From NCBI GenBank assembly GCA_030446715.1, contig JAUJMU010000010.1, positions 1 through 41,970 of the forward strand: 41,970 bases of DNA. The letters are read 5' to 3'. The translations under genes were made by a program, and so were the position numbers. This document shows, piece by piece, positions 16,552 to 25,373 of the stretch (position 1 is the first letter of the stretch; the number at the start of each line of letters is the position of its first letter). The notes beneath the pieces were generated by a model that was given only the letters and a program-made list of their open reading frames with translations, was not told where the DNA came from and made no database searches. This DNA is from Cytophagales bacterium (GTDB taxonomy: Bacteria > Bacteroidota > Bacteroidia > Cytophagales > 172606-1).

Positions 16552-16716
16552 GACCGGAGATGTGAGAATGGAGATGTGAGATAAACACTCGGGTGCAAAC
16601 AAGCCCGGCGGGAGGAATTCGGCCAGGTTTTTCCATTTTCCGGCTAAGGCATCTTTATCAGGGCGTGTCAGCCATCTGAAATCCCTTGTCTTATGTCTCC
16701 CGTCTCCTGTCTTTCT

Positions 16717-17826
16717 TCAGAACCGGTAGCCGATCCTGCCATCCATGTAATCGGCGGTTTGCCGGTGGGCTTTGAGGCTGGCGGCGACAAATACCTTATC
16801 GGTGGCCCTGAACTTCAGTGTGTACCGCTGAAAAACCGGGTCCATTGCCCGGTAAGGTGAGTAAAGGTACGCCCCGAGGTGCTGCGAAAACTCAAACCGC
16901 CCGATGAGCAGGTCGTGTCCGGCAATGAGGGAAAGCCGGCTGAAATTGGTGTTTTCATCATTGCGGCGGGCTTTTTCCCTTAAGGTCCGGTCGGCAGCCC
17001 ACTGAAAGCCGCCGTTCAGCACACTCCGGCGGCTCACCACCCGGTGGTAAGTGCCCATCAGGCCAAAGATCAGATACCGCTGCCGTTCACCCGGCCTGGC
17101 AGGTTTGGCAGTAAAAAAGGCAGTTCCTTCAAAATACTGTTTCCGGCTACCGGTGCCGTCCGAACGGCTGCGCGGCCGGTTTGGCAGTACCGGAGGGTGA
17201 AAAGTATAGTCAACGCCAAGGCTGGCCGCCGGGAAGTTGATGCCTTTGTTGGGCTCCCGCATGCCCCCGTTGGAAATGTGGCTGTAATACCCGGCGGCCC
17301 TCAGGTTCCAGTGCGGGTCCAGGCGGTAGTTGAGGGCCAGATTGACCTGTAGCAGAAAGCTGAGCGGAGAACTGTAGAAAAGGTTGGAGGGATTGGTTTC
17401 CGGATGGTAGGGCGTATCCATGTACGAGGTTCCGATACCGGCCCGGAACGAGACATTGAATTTCCGGTGGTAGGTGAGAAAAGGCTCCACGTAGTACAGG
17501 AGCGAATAGCTATTGCCCAGCACCTGCTGATTGCCGTAGTTGAAGTAGGAAAGCGACAGGCCTATCCGCGGGTAACAGAAGCAGTAGTCCCATGCCTTGT
17601 CGCCGGTCAGCAGCAGCGCCGCATCCGGTTCAAAGCCGAAGGGATTTGTGTCTGATACCTCCCGGATGGTAGAAGAATGGGGAATGATAAAACCATAGTG
17701 GGAGCGGAGCCCCAGCGAAAGTGGATTCGGGCTCTTTGTAAGCGTATCCGAAACGGGGCCTGCCCCGGCATATGCACTATAAAGCAACAGGGACAATAAA
17801 GGACAAATGCGAACCAGCTTATGCAT
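16717..17826 (-). CDS. Acyloxyacyl hydrolase / PagL-like lipid A deacylase
   Basis: The 369-residue protein has a signal peptide (about 1-22) and alternating beta-barrel sequence throughout, ending in RIGYRF with a terminal Phe as in outer-membrane barrels. The SHISNGG motif at 182-188 contains the His-x-Ser pair (H183, S185) of the PagL active site, followed by NKGIN. I could not place the catalytic acid with certainty. PagL enzymes remove the 3-O acyl chain of lipid A in the outer membrane. At 369 residues it is about twice the classical PagL; the extra part is C-terminal barrel-like sequence. It follows tilS by 14 bases, so they are probably cotranscribed. Confidence 0.8.
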   Translation of the reverse strand: MHKLVRICPLLSLLLYSAYAGAGPVSDTLTKSPNPLSLGLRSHYGFIIPHSSTIREVSDTNPFGFEPDAALLLTGDKAWDYCFCYPRIGLSLSYFNYGNQQVLGNSYSLLYYVEPFLTYHRKFNVSFRAGIGTSYMDTPYHPETNPSNLFYSSPLSFLLQVNLALNYRLDPHWNLRAAGYYSHISNGGMREPNKGINFPAASLGVDYTFHPPVLPNRPRSRSDGTGSRKQYFEGTAFFTAKPARPGERQRYLIFGLMGTYHRVVSRRSVLNGGFQWAADRTLREKARRNDENTNFSRLSLIAGHDLLIGRFEFSQHLGAYLYSPYRAMDPVFQRYTLKFRATDKVFVAASLKAHRQTADYMDGRIGYRF

Positions 17827-17840
17827 GACAAATAAAACGT

Positions 17841-19163
17841 TTATTCCAGCGACAACTGATATACCGTTTCCGTTTTGTCGGTAATCTTGAACCGGTTATC
17901 AATCCGGTGCCCGATGATCCACACAATTGAATCGCCGGAGAGCAGCACCCAGACGCGTTCCTTCAGGTTCAGGGGGACTTTTTCATCAATCAGGAAATCG
18001 CTGATCTTCTTTTTGCCCGTCATGCCCAGGGGGCAGAACCAGTCGCCTTCCTTCCAGCGGCGCACTTTAAGCGGAAAATGAAGTGTTTTCAGGTCCAGTG
18101 CGGCAACTTTGGGAGACCGCGAGATCCGGTAGTCAGCGGTGGGAAGCAACTGAACCGCCAGTTTCAGCCCTTCCAGCTGAAAGGCCGTCTGATCCCGGTG
18201 GAGTTTAGAGGTGCCGAAAGCCGCAAGCGATTTGGGCGTAATCACCAGCCGGGTACGGTCTTTCACCAGCGTATGCGTGGGCGAGTAGAAAATTTTGCCC
18301 GGTTCCCTATCCAATGCCTCCCATAAATCCTTCGCCTGCGGGTAATTGAAATGGTACGGTTTCAGTAGTTCGTGCAACCTGATCAGCGGCGCGGTTTGGG
18401 TTTGCAGCCGGGTAAAATCAAGGAACCGGGCGTTTTCCCCGGAAGTGATCAGTTCATCCCGCAGCAGGCTGATCTGTTCTTCAAAGATCTGTTCCACGGC
18501 GGCAATGCGTTCGACGGTATGGGCCATGGTGCCTTCCAGATTCGGGTTGATTTCCTTCAGCAGCGGCACCACCTGGTTGCGGATCAGGTTGCGCTGGTAC
18601 TTACTGGATTCATTCGAGGCGTCCTCCCGCCAGACCAGTTGGTTTTCCACCACAAAATCGTAAATGCTTTCCTTATCAGCGAAAAGCAATGGCCTGACTA
18701 TTCTGCCGTTTTTGACCCCGATGCCATGAAGACCTGCAATGCCCGTGCCTTTTACCAGATTCAGCAGCACCGTTTCAACGGTATCGTTCAGGTGGTGGGC
18801 CGTTGCCACGTACGCGTACCCTTCCTCCATGAGCAGTGTATTAAACCATTCGTATCGCAGGGTCCGGGCGGCCATCTGTACCGAAACTTTTTCCTGCTCC
18901 GCAAAAGCTTCGGTCCGGAACTGCTCCGTAAAAACGGGGACCTTGTATTTTTTTGCCAGTTTTTTCACGAAAGCCTCATCAGCGTCCGACTCCTCACCCC
19001 GCAGCCCGAAGTTGCAGTGCGCCACCGCAAAGGTAAATTTTGCCCTGGCAAACAGGTGAAGCATCACTGCCGAATCCATCCCGCCGCTTACGGCCAGCAG
19101 AATTTTTTCTTCCGGCCCGAATAATGCTTTTTCCCGGATGTATGTTATAAAGTTGTGGAGCAT
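17841..19163 (-). CDS. tilS: tRNA(Ile)-lysidine synthase
   Basis: The 440-residue protein carries the PP-loop SGGMDS at 26-31, the HCNFGLRGEESDADE segment and the AHHLNDTVETVLLNL motif of TilS, followed by the middle and C-terminal tRNA-binding domains (KVRRWKEGDWFCPLGM). It modifies C34 of the AUA-reading tRNA-Ile using lysine and ATP. I chose ATG 19163; the longer frame to 19238 adds 25 non-conserved residues. The PagL-like gene follows closely on the same strand. Length is normal. Confidence 0.95.
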   Translation of the reverse strand: MLHNFITYIREKALFGPEEKILLAVSGGMDSAVMLHLFARAKFTFAVAHCNFGLRGEESDADEAFVKKLAKKYKVPVFTEQFRTEAFAEQEKVSVQMAARTLRYEWFNTLLMEEGYAYVATAHHLNDTVETVLLNLVKGTGIAGLHGIGVKNGRIVRPLLFADKESIYDFVVENQLVWREDASNESSKYQRNLIRNQVVPLLKEINPNLEGTMAHTVERIAAVEQIFEEQISLLRDELITSGENARFLDFTRLQTQTAPLIRLHELLKPYHFNYPQAKDLWEALDREPGKIFYSPTHTLVKDRTRLVITPKSLAAFGTSKLHRDQTAFQLEGLKLAVQLLPTADYRISRSPKVAALDLKTLHFPLKVRRWKEGDWFCPLGMTGKKKISDFLIDEKVPLNLKERVWVLLSGDSIVWIIGHRIDNRFKITDKTETVYQLSLE

Positions 19164-19305
19164 AAGGATTTGGTCTTTTTCTGGGTAATTTTGCCGGTAC
19201 AAAAGGGAACAGGCCTGATTGTTGCTTTCTTCTCTCACTGCACATGTAATTCCCGGCCACAGGATTCATGCCTGCCGATAACCATACACAATACTACTTA
19301 TTCGG

Positions 19306-20898
19306 ATGAAAATAGTTAATCGGGTATTCCTGTTTATTCTGTTACTGCTGGTCAGTATCCATGGGTATGCCCAGGATAAAGACAAGGTACAGCTTGAGGA
19401 GGCCGCCGAACTGATCGGAGAAGTGCGCAACGGCAAGGAAGTCCGTAAAATCATCGGCCCGGCCCGCTTCCGGCAGAATGCCACACTGCTCTACTGCGAC
19501 TCCGCCTATCTGCACCAGGCAACGGATTTTATCGAGGCTTTCGGCAATGTGAAAATAGTGGAGGGCGACTCGGTAACCGTTACCGGCAACAACGGTACCT
19601 ACGACGGCCGCACCCGCATGGCCCGCATGTACGGCAACGTGGTGCTCACCGACCGCCAGATGACGCTCAACACGGAGCAACTGGATTACAACATGGAGAC
19701 CAGCAGTGCCTTTTACCCCGACAACGGTACTATTGTCGACGGCGAAAATACCCTTACCAGCCGGCAGGGGTATTACGACACCAAAACAAAAATTTTCACA
19801 TTTAAGGAAAACGTAAAGATTGTAAATCCCAAATACGTACTCACTTCTGAAAGCATCACTTATCACTCCAGTACCAAGGTTGCCTACTTTACTACCCTTA
19901 CCCGCATTGAGGGCGAAAACGGTACGCTGGTAGCCAGACAGGGCCAGTACAACACGGAGACTTCCGTTTCAAACTTTACCAGCCGCAGCACGGTAGAATA
20001 TACCAAATACACCCTCACCGGCGATATTCTCAATTATGACAAGGCCAACGAGATCGGCTACGCCGAGGGCAATGTGGTGCTGGTGGCCAAGGAAGACAGT
20101 ACAGTGATTGAGGGGGATATCGGCCGCTACTTCGGCAGGCAGGGCACCTCGCGGGTATACGGCAATGCGGTGGCTAAAAACATTGTAGGCAGCGACACCC
20201 TCTACCTGACGGCCGATACCCTGCTCTCAGTCGAAGACAAAGTGAAAGGCACCCGCCGGATGTTTGCCTACAACCATGTTAAAATTTTCAAGTCTGATCT
20301 GCAGGGCAAGTGCGATTCTCTGATTTATAATTATTCCGATTCCACCATCTACTTTTACCGTGACCCTGTCCTTTGGAACGAACGCAGCCAGCTGACTGCC
20401 GATACCATCAACATTCAGCTGGCCAACAATAAAATTGACCGGATGTACCTGCGCACGAATTCATTCGTGATTTCGCAGGATACGCTGCTGCAGTACAATC
20501 AGGTCAAAGGCCGTCAGATGACGGCTTTCTTCAACGCCAAAAGCCAGATGGAGAGGGTCAATGTGAATGGCAATGCCGAAAACATCACCTTCGTCCTCAA
20601 CGATGCCAACACCCAAATGCGGGGTATGAATAAGGTAGAATGCAGCAACATGATCATCCGGATGGCAGACGCCAAAGTAAACCAGGTGTCATTCCTCAAC
20701 AAACCGGATGCCCTGTTTATCCCGCCGCACGAAATTGAGGAGCCGGCTACCCGACTGAAGGGATTTAAATGGCGGATAAAGGAGAAGCCGGCAAAGGCAG
20801 ATGTGGATATCCGCGGTAAAGTGGTGCAAAAATCAGTCAAACCTGTAGTGACTGAAAAGGGTAAAAAGAAGGTTGTTACCGCCAAACGCAGCCTTTGA
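19306..20898 (+). CDS. OstA/LptA-like LPS transport periplasmic protein
   Basis: The 530-residue product has a signal peptide (to HGYAQ, about residue 23). Many repeated beta-strand units follow, of the form ATDFIEAFGNVKIVEGDSVTVTG and ARMYGNVVLTDRQMTL, the OstA/LptA beta-jellyroll repeat. These continue to about residue 330, then a less regular C-terminal part ends in a Lys-rich tail. Bacteroidota proteins of this kind are annotated OstA-like and thought to help carry LPS across the periplasm. There are no Cys residues or TM segments in the mature part. The gene stands alone, divergent from tilS. Confidence 0.85.
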   Translation: MKIVNRVFLFILLLLVSIHGYAQDKDKVQLEEAAELIGEVRNGKEVRKIIGPARFRQNATLLYCDSAYLHQATDFIEAFGNVKIVEGDSVTVTGNNGTYDGRTRMARMYGNVVLTDRQMTLNTEQLDYNMETSSAFYPDNGTIVDGENTLTSRQGYYDTKTKIFTFKENVKIVNPKYVLTSESITYHSSTKVAYFTTLTRIEGENGTLVARQGQYNTETSVSNFTSRSTVEYTKYTLTGDILNYDKANEIGYAEGNVVLVAKEDSTVIEGDIGRYFGRQGTSRVYGNAVAKNIVGSDTLYLTADTLLSVEDKVKGTRRMFAYNHVKIFKSDLQGKCDSLIYNYSDSTIYFYRDPVLWNERSQLTADTINIQLANNKIDRMYLRTNSFVISQDTLLQYNQVKGRQMTAFFNAKSQMERVNVNGNAENITFVLNDANTQMRGMNKVECSNMIIRMADAKVNQVSFLNKPDALFIPPHEIEEPATRLKGFKWRIKEKPAKADVDIRGKVVQKSVKPVVTEKGKKKVVTAKRSL

Positions 20899-20932
20899 AA
20901 TAACCTGACAACCATTTAATATAAAAAACTTA

Positions 20933-20968
20933 CTTCCCGTACAATTTTTTGTACGGAAGTTCGTACAA
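20933..20968. promoter_or_regulatory. Operator-like cluster of three CGTACAA half-sites
   Basis: ccgtacaa (20937-20944) and ttgtacgg (20949-20956) are perfect inverted copies around tttt; with flanking bases the stem reaches 11 bp with one bulge. A third copy, cgtacaa, lies at 20962-20968. The second arm overlaps the TTG taken as the -33 element of the next promoter, so a regulator bound here would be well placed to control the T9SS-domain gene. No T-run follows directly, which argues against a terminator. Confidence 0.45.
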
Positions 20969-20982
20969 CTTTTTTACATTTA
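20949..20982 (+). promoter_or_regulatory. Probable promoter of the mini T9SS-domain gene
   Basis: TTG (20949-20951) and TACATTTA (20975-20982, one mismatch to TAnnTTTG) are 23 bases apart and precede ATG 21016 by about 33 bases. Confidence 0.35.
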
Positions 20983-21015
20983 CGTAGAATACACCGTTGC
21001 TTATCCCTGAAACAC

Positions 21016-21483
21016 ATGAAAAAAATTATACTGTTTGTATTGACGGCTACTCAGCTGGCGGGGGTGACCCTTGCCCTCGGAACGGGGACGTCTCCCCACA
21101 AGGCAAAAGCAGAAGTGCCGGTAATTGCCGCCATTTCCAGCCGTACCATCACCGTCAGCCAGGATGACCCCCGTTCAAATGAGCAGCTGTTTGCCAATGA
21201 ACAGATCAGTGTGTCAAGCATTTATCCTAATCCGGCCAGCAGCTCTGCTTCCGTGAAGTATCGTTTTCTGGGTGGCCTCAGGGAAGCTAAAATTGTATTG
21301 TGCAATGTGCTTGGCAACGTAGTGGGAGAGTACCGGCTTAATAAGGAATCAAAAGAGTCTAAAGACCTGACAGAATTGCAGATTACCACCAGCACGCTTT
21401 CTTCGGGAGTGTATTTTTATACCCTTTCCCTTGATGGACGCAACGTGGTTACCCGCAAGCTGATTATCCGCCACCCTTCCTAG
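21016..21483 (+). CDS. Short exported protein with a type IX secretion sorting domain
   Basis: The 155-residue protein has a signal peptide (KKIILFVLTATQLAGVTLAL) and a short linker to about residue 60. The rest is a C-terminal domain with the T9SS type A pattern: ISSIYPNPASS-type start (SVSSIYPNPASSSASVKY), IVLCNVLGNVV, LSSGVYFYTL and RKLIIRHPS. In typical cargo this domain follows a large passenger and directs outer-membrane passage by the Por machinery. Here almost no passenger exists. It could be an anchoring or decoy peptide, or a regulated small surface protein. A terminator follows and an operator-like repeat cluster precedes it. Confidence 0.85.
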   Translation: MKKIILFVLTATQLAGVTLALGTGTSPHKAKAEVPVIAAISSRTITVSQDDPRSNEQLFANEQISVSSIYPNPASSSASVKYRFLGGLREAKIVLCNVLGNVVGEYRLNKESKESKDLTELQITTSTLSSGVYFYTLSLDGRNVVTRKLIIRHPS

Positions 21484-21518
21484 CCACTGGTGGCCTGACC
21501 GGTAAAGAGATCAGAAAG

Positions 21519-21549
21519 AAGTGCCGTCAACCTTTGCGGCACTTTTTTT
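21519..21549 (+). terminator. Rho-independent terminator
   Basis: aagtgccg (21519-21526) pairs perfectly with cggcactt (21537-21544) and is followed by a T-run. It ends the T9SS-domain gene. Confidence 0.85.
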
Positions 21550-21665
21550 ATTGGATTTCGTTTCTCAGGTAAAAACCATGAATGCTGCTCCCGGACGGGC
21601 ATAAACCCTAAGATAGATCAGTGGCAGCGGCCCGGTTTTTGCAGTTATCCAACGAATTAAAATAA

Positions 21666-21696
21666 TTGAAACTTCTCTGGTGTTTCCGTAACTTTG
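21666..21696 (+). promoter_or_regulatory. Consensus Bacteroidota promoter of bamD (short or no leader)
   Basis: TTG (21666-21668) and a perfect TAACTTTG (21689-21696) are separated by 20 bases. The start codon at 21703 begins only 6 bases after the box, so transcription should start at or within a few bases of the ATG. Confidence 0.6.
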
Positions 21697-21702
21697 TCTT
21701 CT

Positions 21703-22536
21703 ATGCAAATACTCATCCGTTTCGTTGCGGTCTTTCTTGTCATCTTTTCTTTTGGCTGCAGTAAATTTTCCCGCCTCCAGAAAAGCACTGATGTCAATGA
21801 AAAATACCAGGCTGCCGTAGCTTATTACGAGAAGAAGGATTATAATAAGGCAGATTTGCTCTTTGAAGAAATCATTCCCCTGCTGAAAGGTGCCCGGGAA
21901 TCTGAACTGGCTCAGTTTTATCAGGCCTACAGCAAGTACTACACGGGTAGCTTCATTGAAAGTGAGTACCTTTTCAAAAAGTTTTATGAGACTTTCTCCC
22001 GCAGTGAAATGGCTGAAGAGGCCATGTACATGCGGGCCATTTCTCTTTACGAACAGTCTCCGACCTATGAGTTGGATCAGAGTAGCACCCAACTGGCCAT
22101 AACGGCCTTACAGAACTACATCAATGCTTACCCCGCCAGCCAGCGGGTCGAGAAAAGCACCAATCTGCTGCGCGAACTGCGCACCAAGCTGGAAAAAAAG
22201 GCCTATATGCAAGCCTTACTTTACGCCAGAATTGGTGATTACAAGGCAGCCGTAGTGGCATTCAATAATTTTCAGCGGGGCTATCCGGATTCAGGCTACA
22301 ATGAAGAGATTTCTTTTCTGCGCGTAGAGAGCGCCTACAATCTGGCCCGGCAGAGCATTCAGTCCAAAAAGAATGACCGTTTCCGCGAAGCCATCGGGTA
22401 TTACCAGACCTTTGTGGACCAGTTTCCTTCCAGCAAATTCCTGCGGGATGCCGAAAGATACTACTCCGAATCCCTTCAGGAAATGGGAGGCAGCAGTGCC
22501 AACCCCGACTTGCAGAGCAGCAATAACAATAAGTAA
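21703..22536 (+). CDS. bamD: Outer membrane assembly lipoprotein BamD
   Basis: The 277-residue protein has a lipoprotein signal (lipobox FSFGC near residue 19) and a series of TPR-like helices: YEKKDYNKADLLFEE, YYTGSFIESEYLFKKF, YPASQRVEKS and YPDSGYNEE. Its length and repeats are those of BamD. BamD is the essential lipoprotein partner of BamA in inserting beta-barrel proteins in the outer membrane. It starts the conserved block bamD-rpoZ-coaBC-porD. I chose ATG 21703; the frame opens three codons earlier at a TTG without support. Confidence 0.93.
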   Translation: MQILIRFVAVFLVIFSFGCSKFSRLQKSTDVNEKYQAAVAYYEKKDYNKADLLFEEIIPLLKGARESELAQFYQAYSKYYTGSFIESEYLFKKFYETFSRSEMAEEAMYMRAISLYEQSPTYELDQSSTQLAITALQNYINAYPASQRVEKSTNLLRELRTKLEKKAYMQALLYARIGDYKAAVVAFNNFQRGYPDSGYNEEISFLRVESAYNLARQSIQSKKNDRFREAIGYYQTFVDQFPSSKFLRDAERYYSESLQEMGGSSANPDLQSSNNNK

Positions 22537-22625
22537 CCATTGCATCAGGGGTGCGGGTGACAACGGTACCCCGTCTGAAGAGATGAGTATGCAAAAAGAA
22601 AATTTATAATAATCAATTAGCATAT

Positions 22626-22976
22626 ATGGCCTCCAACATTGTAAAAACCAGTACGCCGGCAGCTCATTCCTCTCTCGTGACCCGTGACATCGACAAGATT
22701 GCGGCTCCGACAGGTAATGTATATGAATCAGTAGCAGTAGTTGCCAAGCGGGCCCGGCAGATATCCGTAAAGATGAAGGAAGAGCTTAATTCCAAGCTGG
22801 CCGAATTTGCCTCCAGCGTAGATAACCTCGAAGAAGTATTCGAGAACCGGGAGCAGATCGAGATTTCCAGATACTATGAGAAGCTTCCGAAGTCTACCAG
22901 CGTAGCTACGGATGAATTTCTGTCCGGCAAGCTGATGCACCGCCGCGGCGACACCGAAGAATCCGCAAACGCTTAA
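22626..22976 (+). CDS. rpoZ: RNA polymerase omega subunit (Bacteroidota type)
   Basis: The 116-residue protein contains the omega core: TRDIDKIAAPTGNVYESVAVVAKRARQI (residues 19-46), followed by helical sequence with EVFENREQIEISRYYEKLPK. This is the usual Bacteroidota RpoK/omega annotation in this gene position. Omega helps assemble RNA polymerase by chaperoning beta'. It lies 89 bases after bamD and is followed by a terminator-like hairpin before coaBC. Confidence 0.9.
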   Translation: MASNIVKTSTPAAHSSLVTRDIDKIAAPTGNVYESVAVVAKRARQISVKMKEELNSKLAEFASSVDNLEEVFENREQIEISRYYEKLPKSTSVATDEFLSGKLMHRRGDTEESANA

Positions 22977-23007
22977 AAGGTCAGGACCAGTTCTTTTCTT
23001 ACGACAG

Positions 23008-23049
23008 GTCAGAAGCCGGAATGTTAATTTATTCCCGCTTCTGACTTTT
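23008..23049 (+). terminator. Rho-independent terminator after rpoZ
   Basis: gtcagaagccggaa (23008-23021) pairs with ttcccgcttctgac (23032-23045) at 13 of 14 positions and is followed by tttt. It probably separates bamD-rpoZ from coaBC-porD, fully or partly. Confidence 0.75.
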
Positions 23050-23127
23050 GTTGTTTAACTTTATTTATGTTCTGGTTCTTTATCGGGCTATCATCCTTCT
23101 AAAGGTCCTTATCCGGTTTTACCTTCC

Positions 23128-24351
23128 ATGCTCAAAGCCAGAAAAATCCTGCTTGGTGTCAGCGGCAGTATTGCAGCTTATAAGTCTGCTCTGCTCGTAC
23201 GCCTGCTGGTGAAAGAAGGATGCGAGGTAAAGGTAATCCTGACCGGGCCGGCAGCCGGGTTCATCACACCCCTTACGCTGGCGACGCTTTCCAGAAACCC
23301 GGTAATCACTGGTTTTGTAAAGTCTGACGCCGGCGAATGGAACAACCATGTGGAACTCGGGCTTTGGGCGGACGCCTACGTGGTGGCTCCGGCCAGCGCA
23401 AATACCCTGGCCAAATGCGCTGCCGGCCTCTGCGACAACATGCTGACCGCTGTTTATCTTTCAGCCCGCTGTCCGGTATTTTTTGCTCCGGCAATGGACC
23501 TTGATATGTACGGGCATCCGGCAACCCGCCGGAACCTGAATATGCTGCTCTCTTACGGCAACGGAATCATACCGGCCCAATCCGGCGAATTAGCCAGTGG
23601 CCTGAACGGCGAAGGCCGCATGGCGGAGCCGGAGGACATTGTATCGCATCTGCGTACCCATTTTGGATCCAAAGGTCCGCTGACCGGAAAAACCGTTCTG
23701 GTCACTGCCGGTCCTACGTATGAGGCGATTGATCCGGTACGGTTTGTGGGCAACCATTCTACCGGTAAAATGGGCTACGCGCTGGCCCGTTACGCCGCTG
23801 AAAGGGGCGCAAAAGTGCATTTGGTCAGCGGCCCCACCCACCTGACCCTGGATCATCCGGCCGTTGAGGTACACCGGGTCACCTCGGCGCAGGAAATGTA
23901 CGAATCGGCAGCCCGTTATTTTCCCGACGCACAATTGATTTTTCTGGCGGCAGCCGTGGCTGATTACATGCCAAGGTCCCGGGCTGATCAGAAAATCAAA
24001 AAGAAGGAGGCGGTTTTTTCGCTGGAACTGGAGAAGACCATTGACATTGCCGCCACCCTCGGTCAGCAGAAACAGGCAGGCCAGGTGGTGGTAGGGTTTG
24101 CGCTGGAAACGGAGAATGAACAGGAAAACGCGCTGAAGAAGCTCCGCAGCAAAAACATGGACCTGATCATTCTGAACTCTCTGCGCGACGACGGGGCAGG
24201 ATTTGGTCACGAAACCAACCGGGTTACCATTTTTGACCGGGAGGGCGATAGTTACCGTACTCAATTACTGCCAAAATCAGAAATTGCCCAAAAAATCGTT
24301 GATATCATAATTGAAAAGTCTGAGAATGAACAGAAGAAAAACGTTTCGTAA
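23128..24351 (+). CDS. coaBC: Bifunctional phosphopantothenoylcysteine decarboxylase / phosphopantothenate-cysteine ligase
   Basis: The 407-residue enzyme has two domains. The N-terminal flavin decarboxylase (CoaC) shows GSIAAYKSALLVR at 8-20, the active-site NHVELGLWADAYVVAPASANT at about 72-92 and PAMDLDMYGHPAT. The C-terminal ligase (CoaB) shows VTAGPTYEAIDPVRFVGNHS followed by TGKMGYALA, and FLAAAVADY. Together they convert phosphopantothenate and cysteine to phosphopantetheine for CoA synthesis. It overlaps porD by 26 bases, so the two are translated from one transcript. Confidence 0.96.
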   Translation: MLKARKILLGVSGSIAAYKSALLVRLLVKEGCEVKVILTGPAAGFITPLTLATLSRNPVITGFVKSDAGEWNNHVELGLWADAYVVAPASANTLAKCAAGLCDNMLTAVYLSARCPVFFAPAMDLDMYGHPATRRNLNMLLSYGNGIIPAQSGELASGLNGEGRMAEPEDIVSHLRTHFGSKGPLTGKTVLVTAGPTYEAIDPVRFVGNHSTGKMGYALARYAAERGAKVHLVSGPTHLTLDHPAVEVHRVTSAQEMYESAARYFPDAQLIFLAAAVADYMPRSRADQKIKKKEAVFSLELEKTIDIAATLGQQKQAGQVVVGFALETENEQENALKKLRSKNMDLIILNSLRDDGAGFGHETNRVTIFDREGDSYRTQLLPKSEIAQKIVDIIIEKSENEQKKNVS

Positions 24352-25258
24352 TCTACTGGCCGGGGTACTGGCTTTGTGGTTTGGAATAGTGGCGCAAGCC
24401 CAGGAACTGCGTTGCAATGTGGTGATCAATACCAACCAGATTCAGGAAAACGTACAGATTGCCGACAAACAGATTTTTACGGAACTGCAGCAGGCGATTT
24501 CCGAATTTATGAATACCCGGCAATGGACGGGTGACCGGTTCGGTGCCGGGGAGCGGATCAACTGCAACCTTGTGATTAATATCACCAAAGTACCCGCCAT
24601 CGGTGTATTTGAAGCCAATGCCCAGATCCAGTCTTCCAGACCAATTTATGGCACCAATTACGAGTCCATATTGCTGAACTACATTGACCGCAACTGGAAG
24701 TTCGCGTATACGCCAGCACAGCCACTGGATTACAACGAGAATATTTTTACAACCAATCTGGCTGCCATGCTGGGTTTCTATGCAAACATCATCATCGGAC
24801 TTGACTACGACTCATTTGGTCGCCTGGGGGGCAGTTCGTATATCCAGAAGGCGTATAACACAGCTCTTAACGCGGGGGGGCAGGACCTCAATGGCGGACC
24901 AGGTTGGAAAGCCTCCGAAGATACCCGTAACCGCTACTGGCTGGTCGAAAACCTGAACAGCCAGCAAATGCAGCCAGTGAGGGAAGGGTTATATATTTAT
25001 CACCGGCAGGGGATGGATAACTACCTGAACAACCCTGAACAGGCCCGGACCCAGATACTGGGCGTGCTGAATACCTTTAAGCAGGTGAATCAGCTGAAAC
25101 CCTCGGCAGTGCTCACCAATACATTTTTTGACTCAAAGTCAAATGAACTGGTCAATGTTTTCTCCGAAGCTGCTCCTCAGGAGAAACTACAGGCGTATAA
25201 CCTGCTGATTGAGCTGGATCCCACCCAGGCAGAACGGTACAAAAAGCTCACAAGGTAA
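24326..25258 (+). CDS. porD: Type IX secretion system protein PorD (DUF4835)
   Basis: The 310-residue product has a signal peptide (ending VAQAQ near residue 26) and the DUF4835 layout: ELRCNVVINTNQIQ at the mature N-terminus, RINCNLVINI, NWKFAYTPAQPLDYNENIF and a C-terminal SNELVNVFSEA region. PorD is a periplasmic component tied to type IX secretion and gliding in Bacteroidota. I chose ATG 24326 inside the end of coaBC (26-base overlap) over an upstream TTG. In many relatives recN follows; here the next gene is an SDR after 115 bases. Confidence 0.9.
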   Translation: MNRRKTFRNLLAGVLALWFGIVAQAQELRCNVVINTNQIQENVQIADKQIFTELQQAISEFMNTRQWTGDRFGAGERINCNLVINITKVPAIGVFEANAQIQSSRPIYGTNYESILLNYIDRNWKFAYTPAQPLDYNENIFTTNLAAMLGFYANIIIGLDYDSFGRLGGSSYIQKAYNTALNAGGQDLNGGPGWKASEDTRNRYWLVENLNSQQMQPVREGLYIYHRQGMDNYLNNPEQARTQILGVLNTFKQVNQLKPSAVLTNTFFDSKSNELVNVFSEAAPQEKLQAYNLLIELDPTQAERYKKLTR

Positions 25259-25373
25259 ATCCCTTCTTTTCCATTTTTTGCACTGCCCGGCAAACTCAGA
25301 CCAGATGGCTTGCGTAGGTAGAGGGATATCAGTTGAATTCTGCTATTCAATCAACTTATAACCCTCTACAGTT

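Noticed and set aside
18372-19124. 250-residue plus-strand frame opposite tilS
   Set aside because: tilS is certain on the minus strand, and the plus frame has no homology-like motif.
20933-20959. Terminator of the OstA-like gene
   Set aside because: The hairpin is strong but no T-run follows directly, and the arms coincide with a promoter and a third half-site, so an operator is more likely. A double role remains possible.
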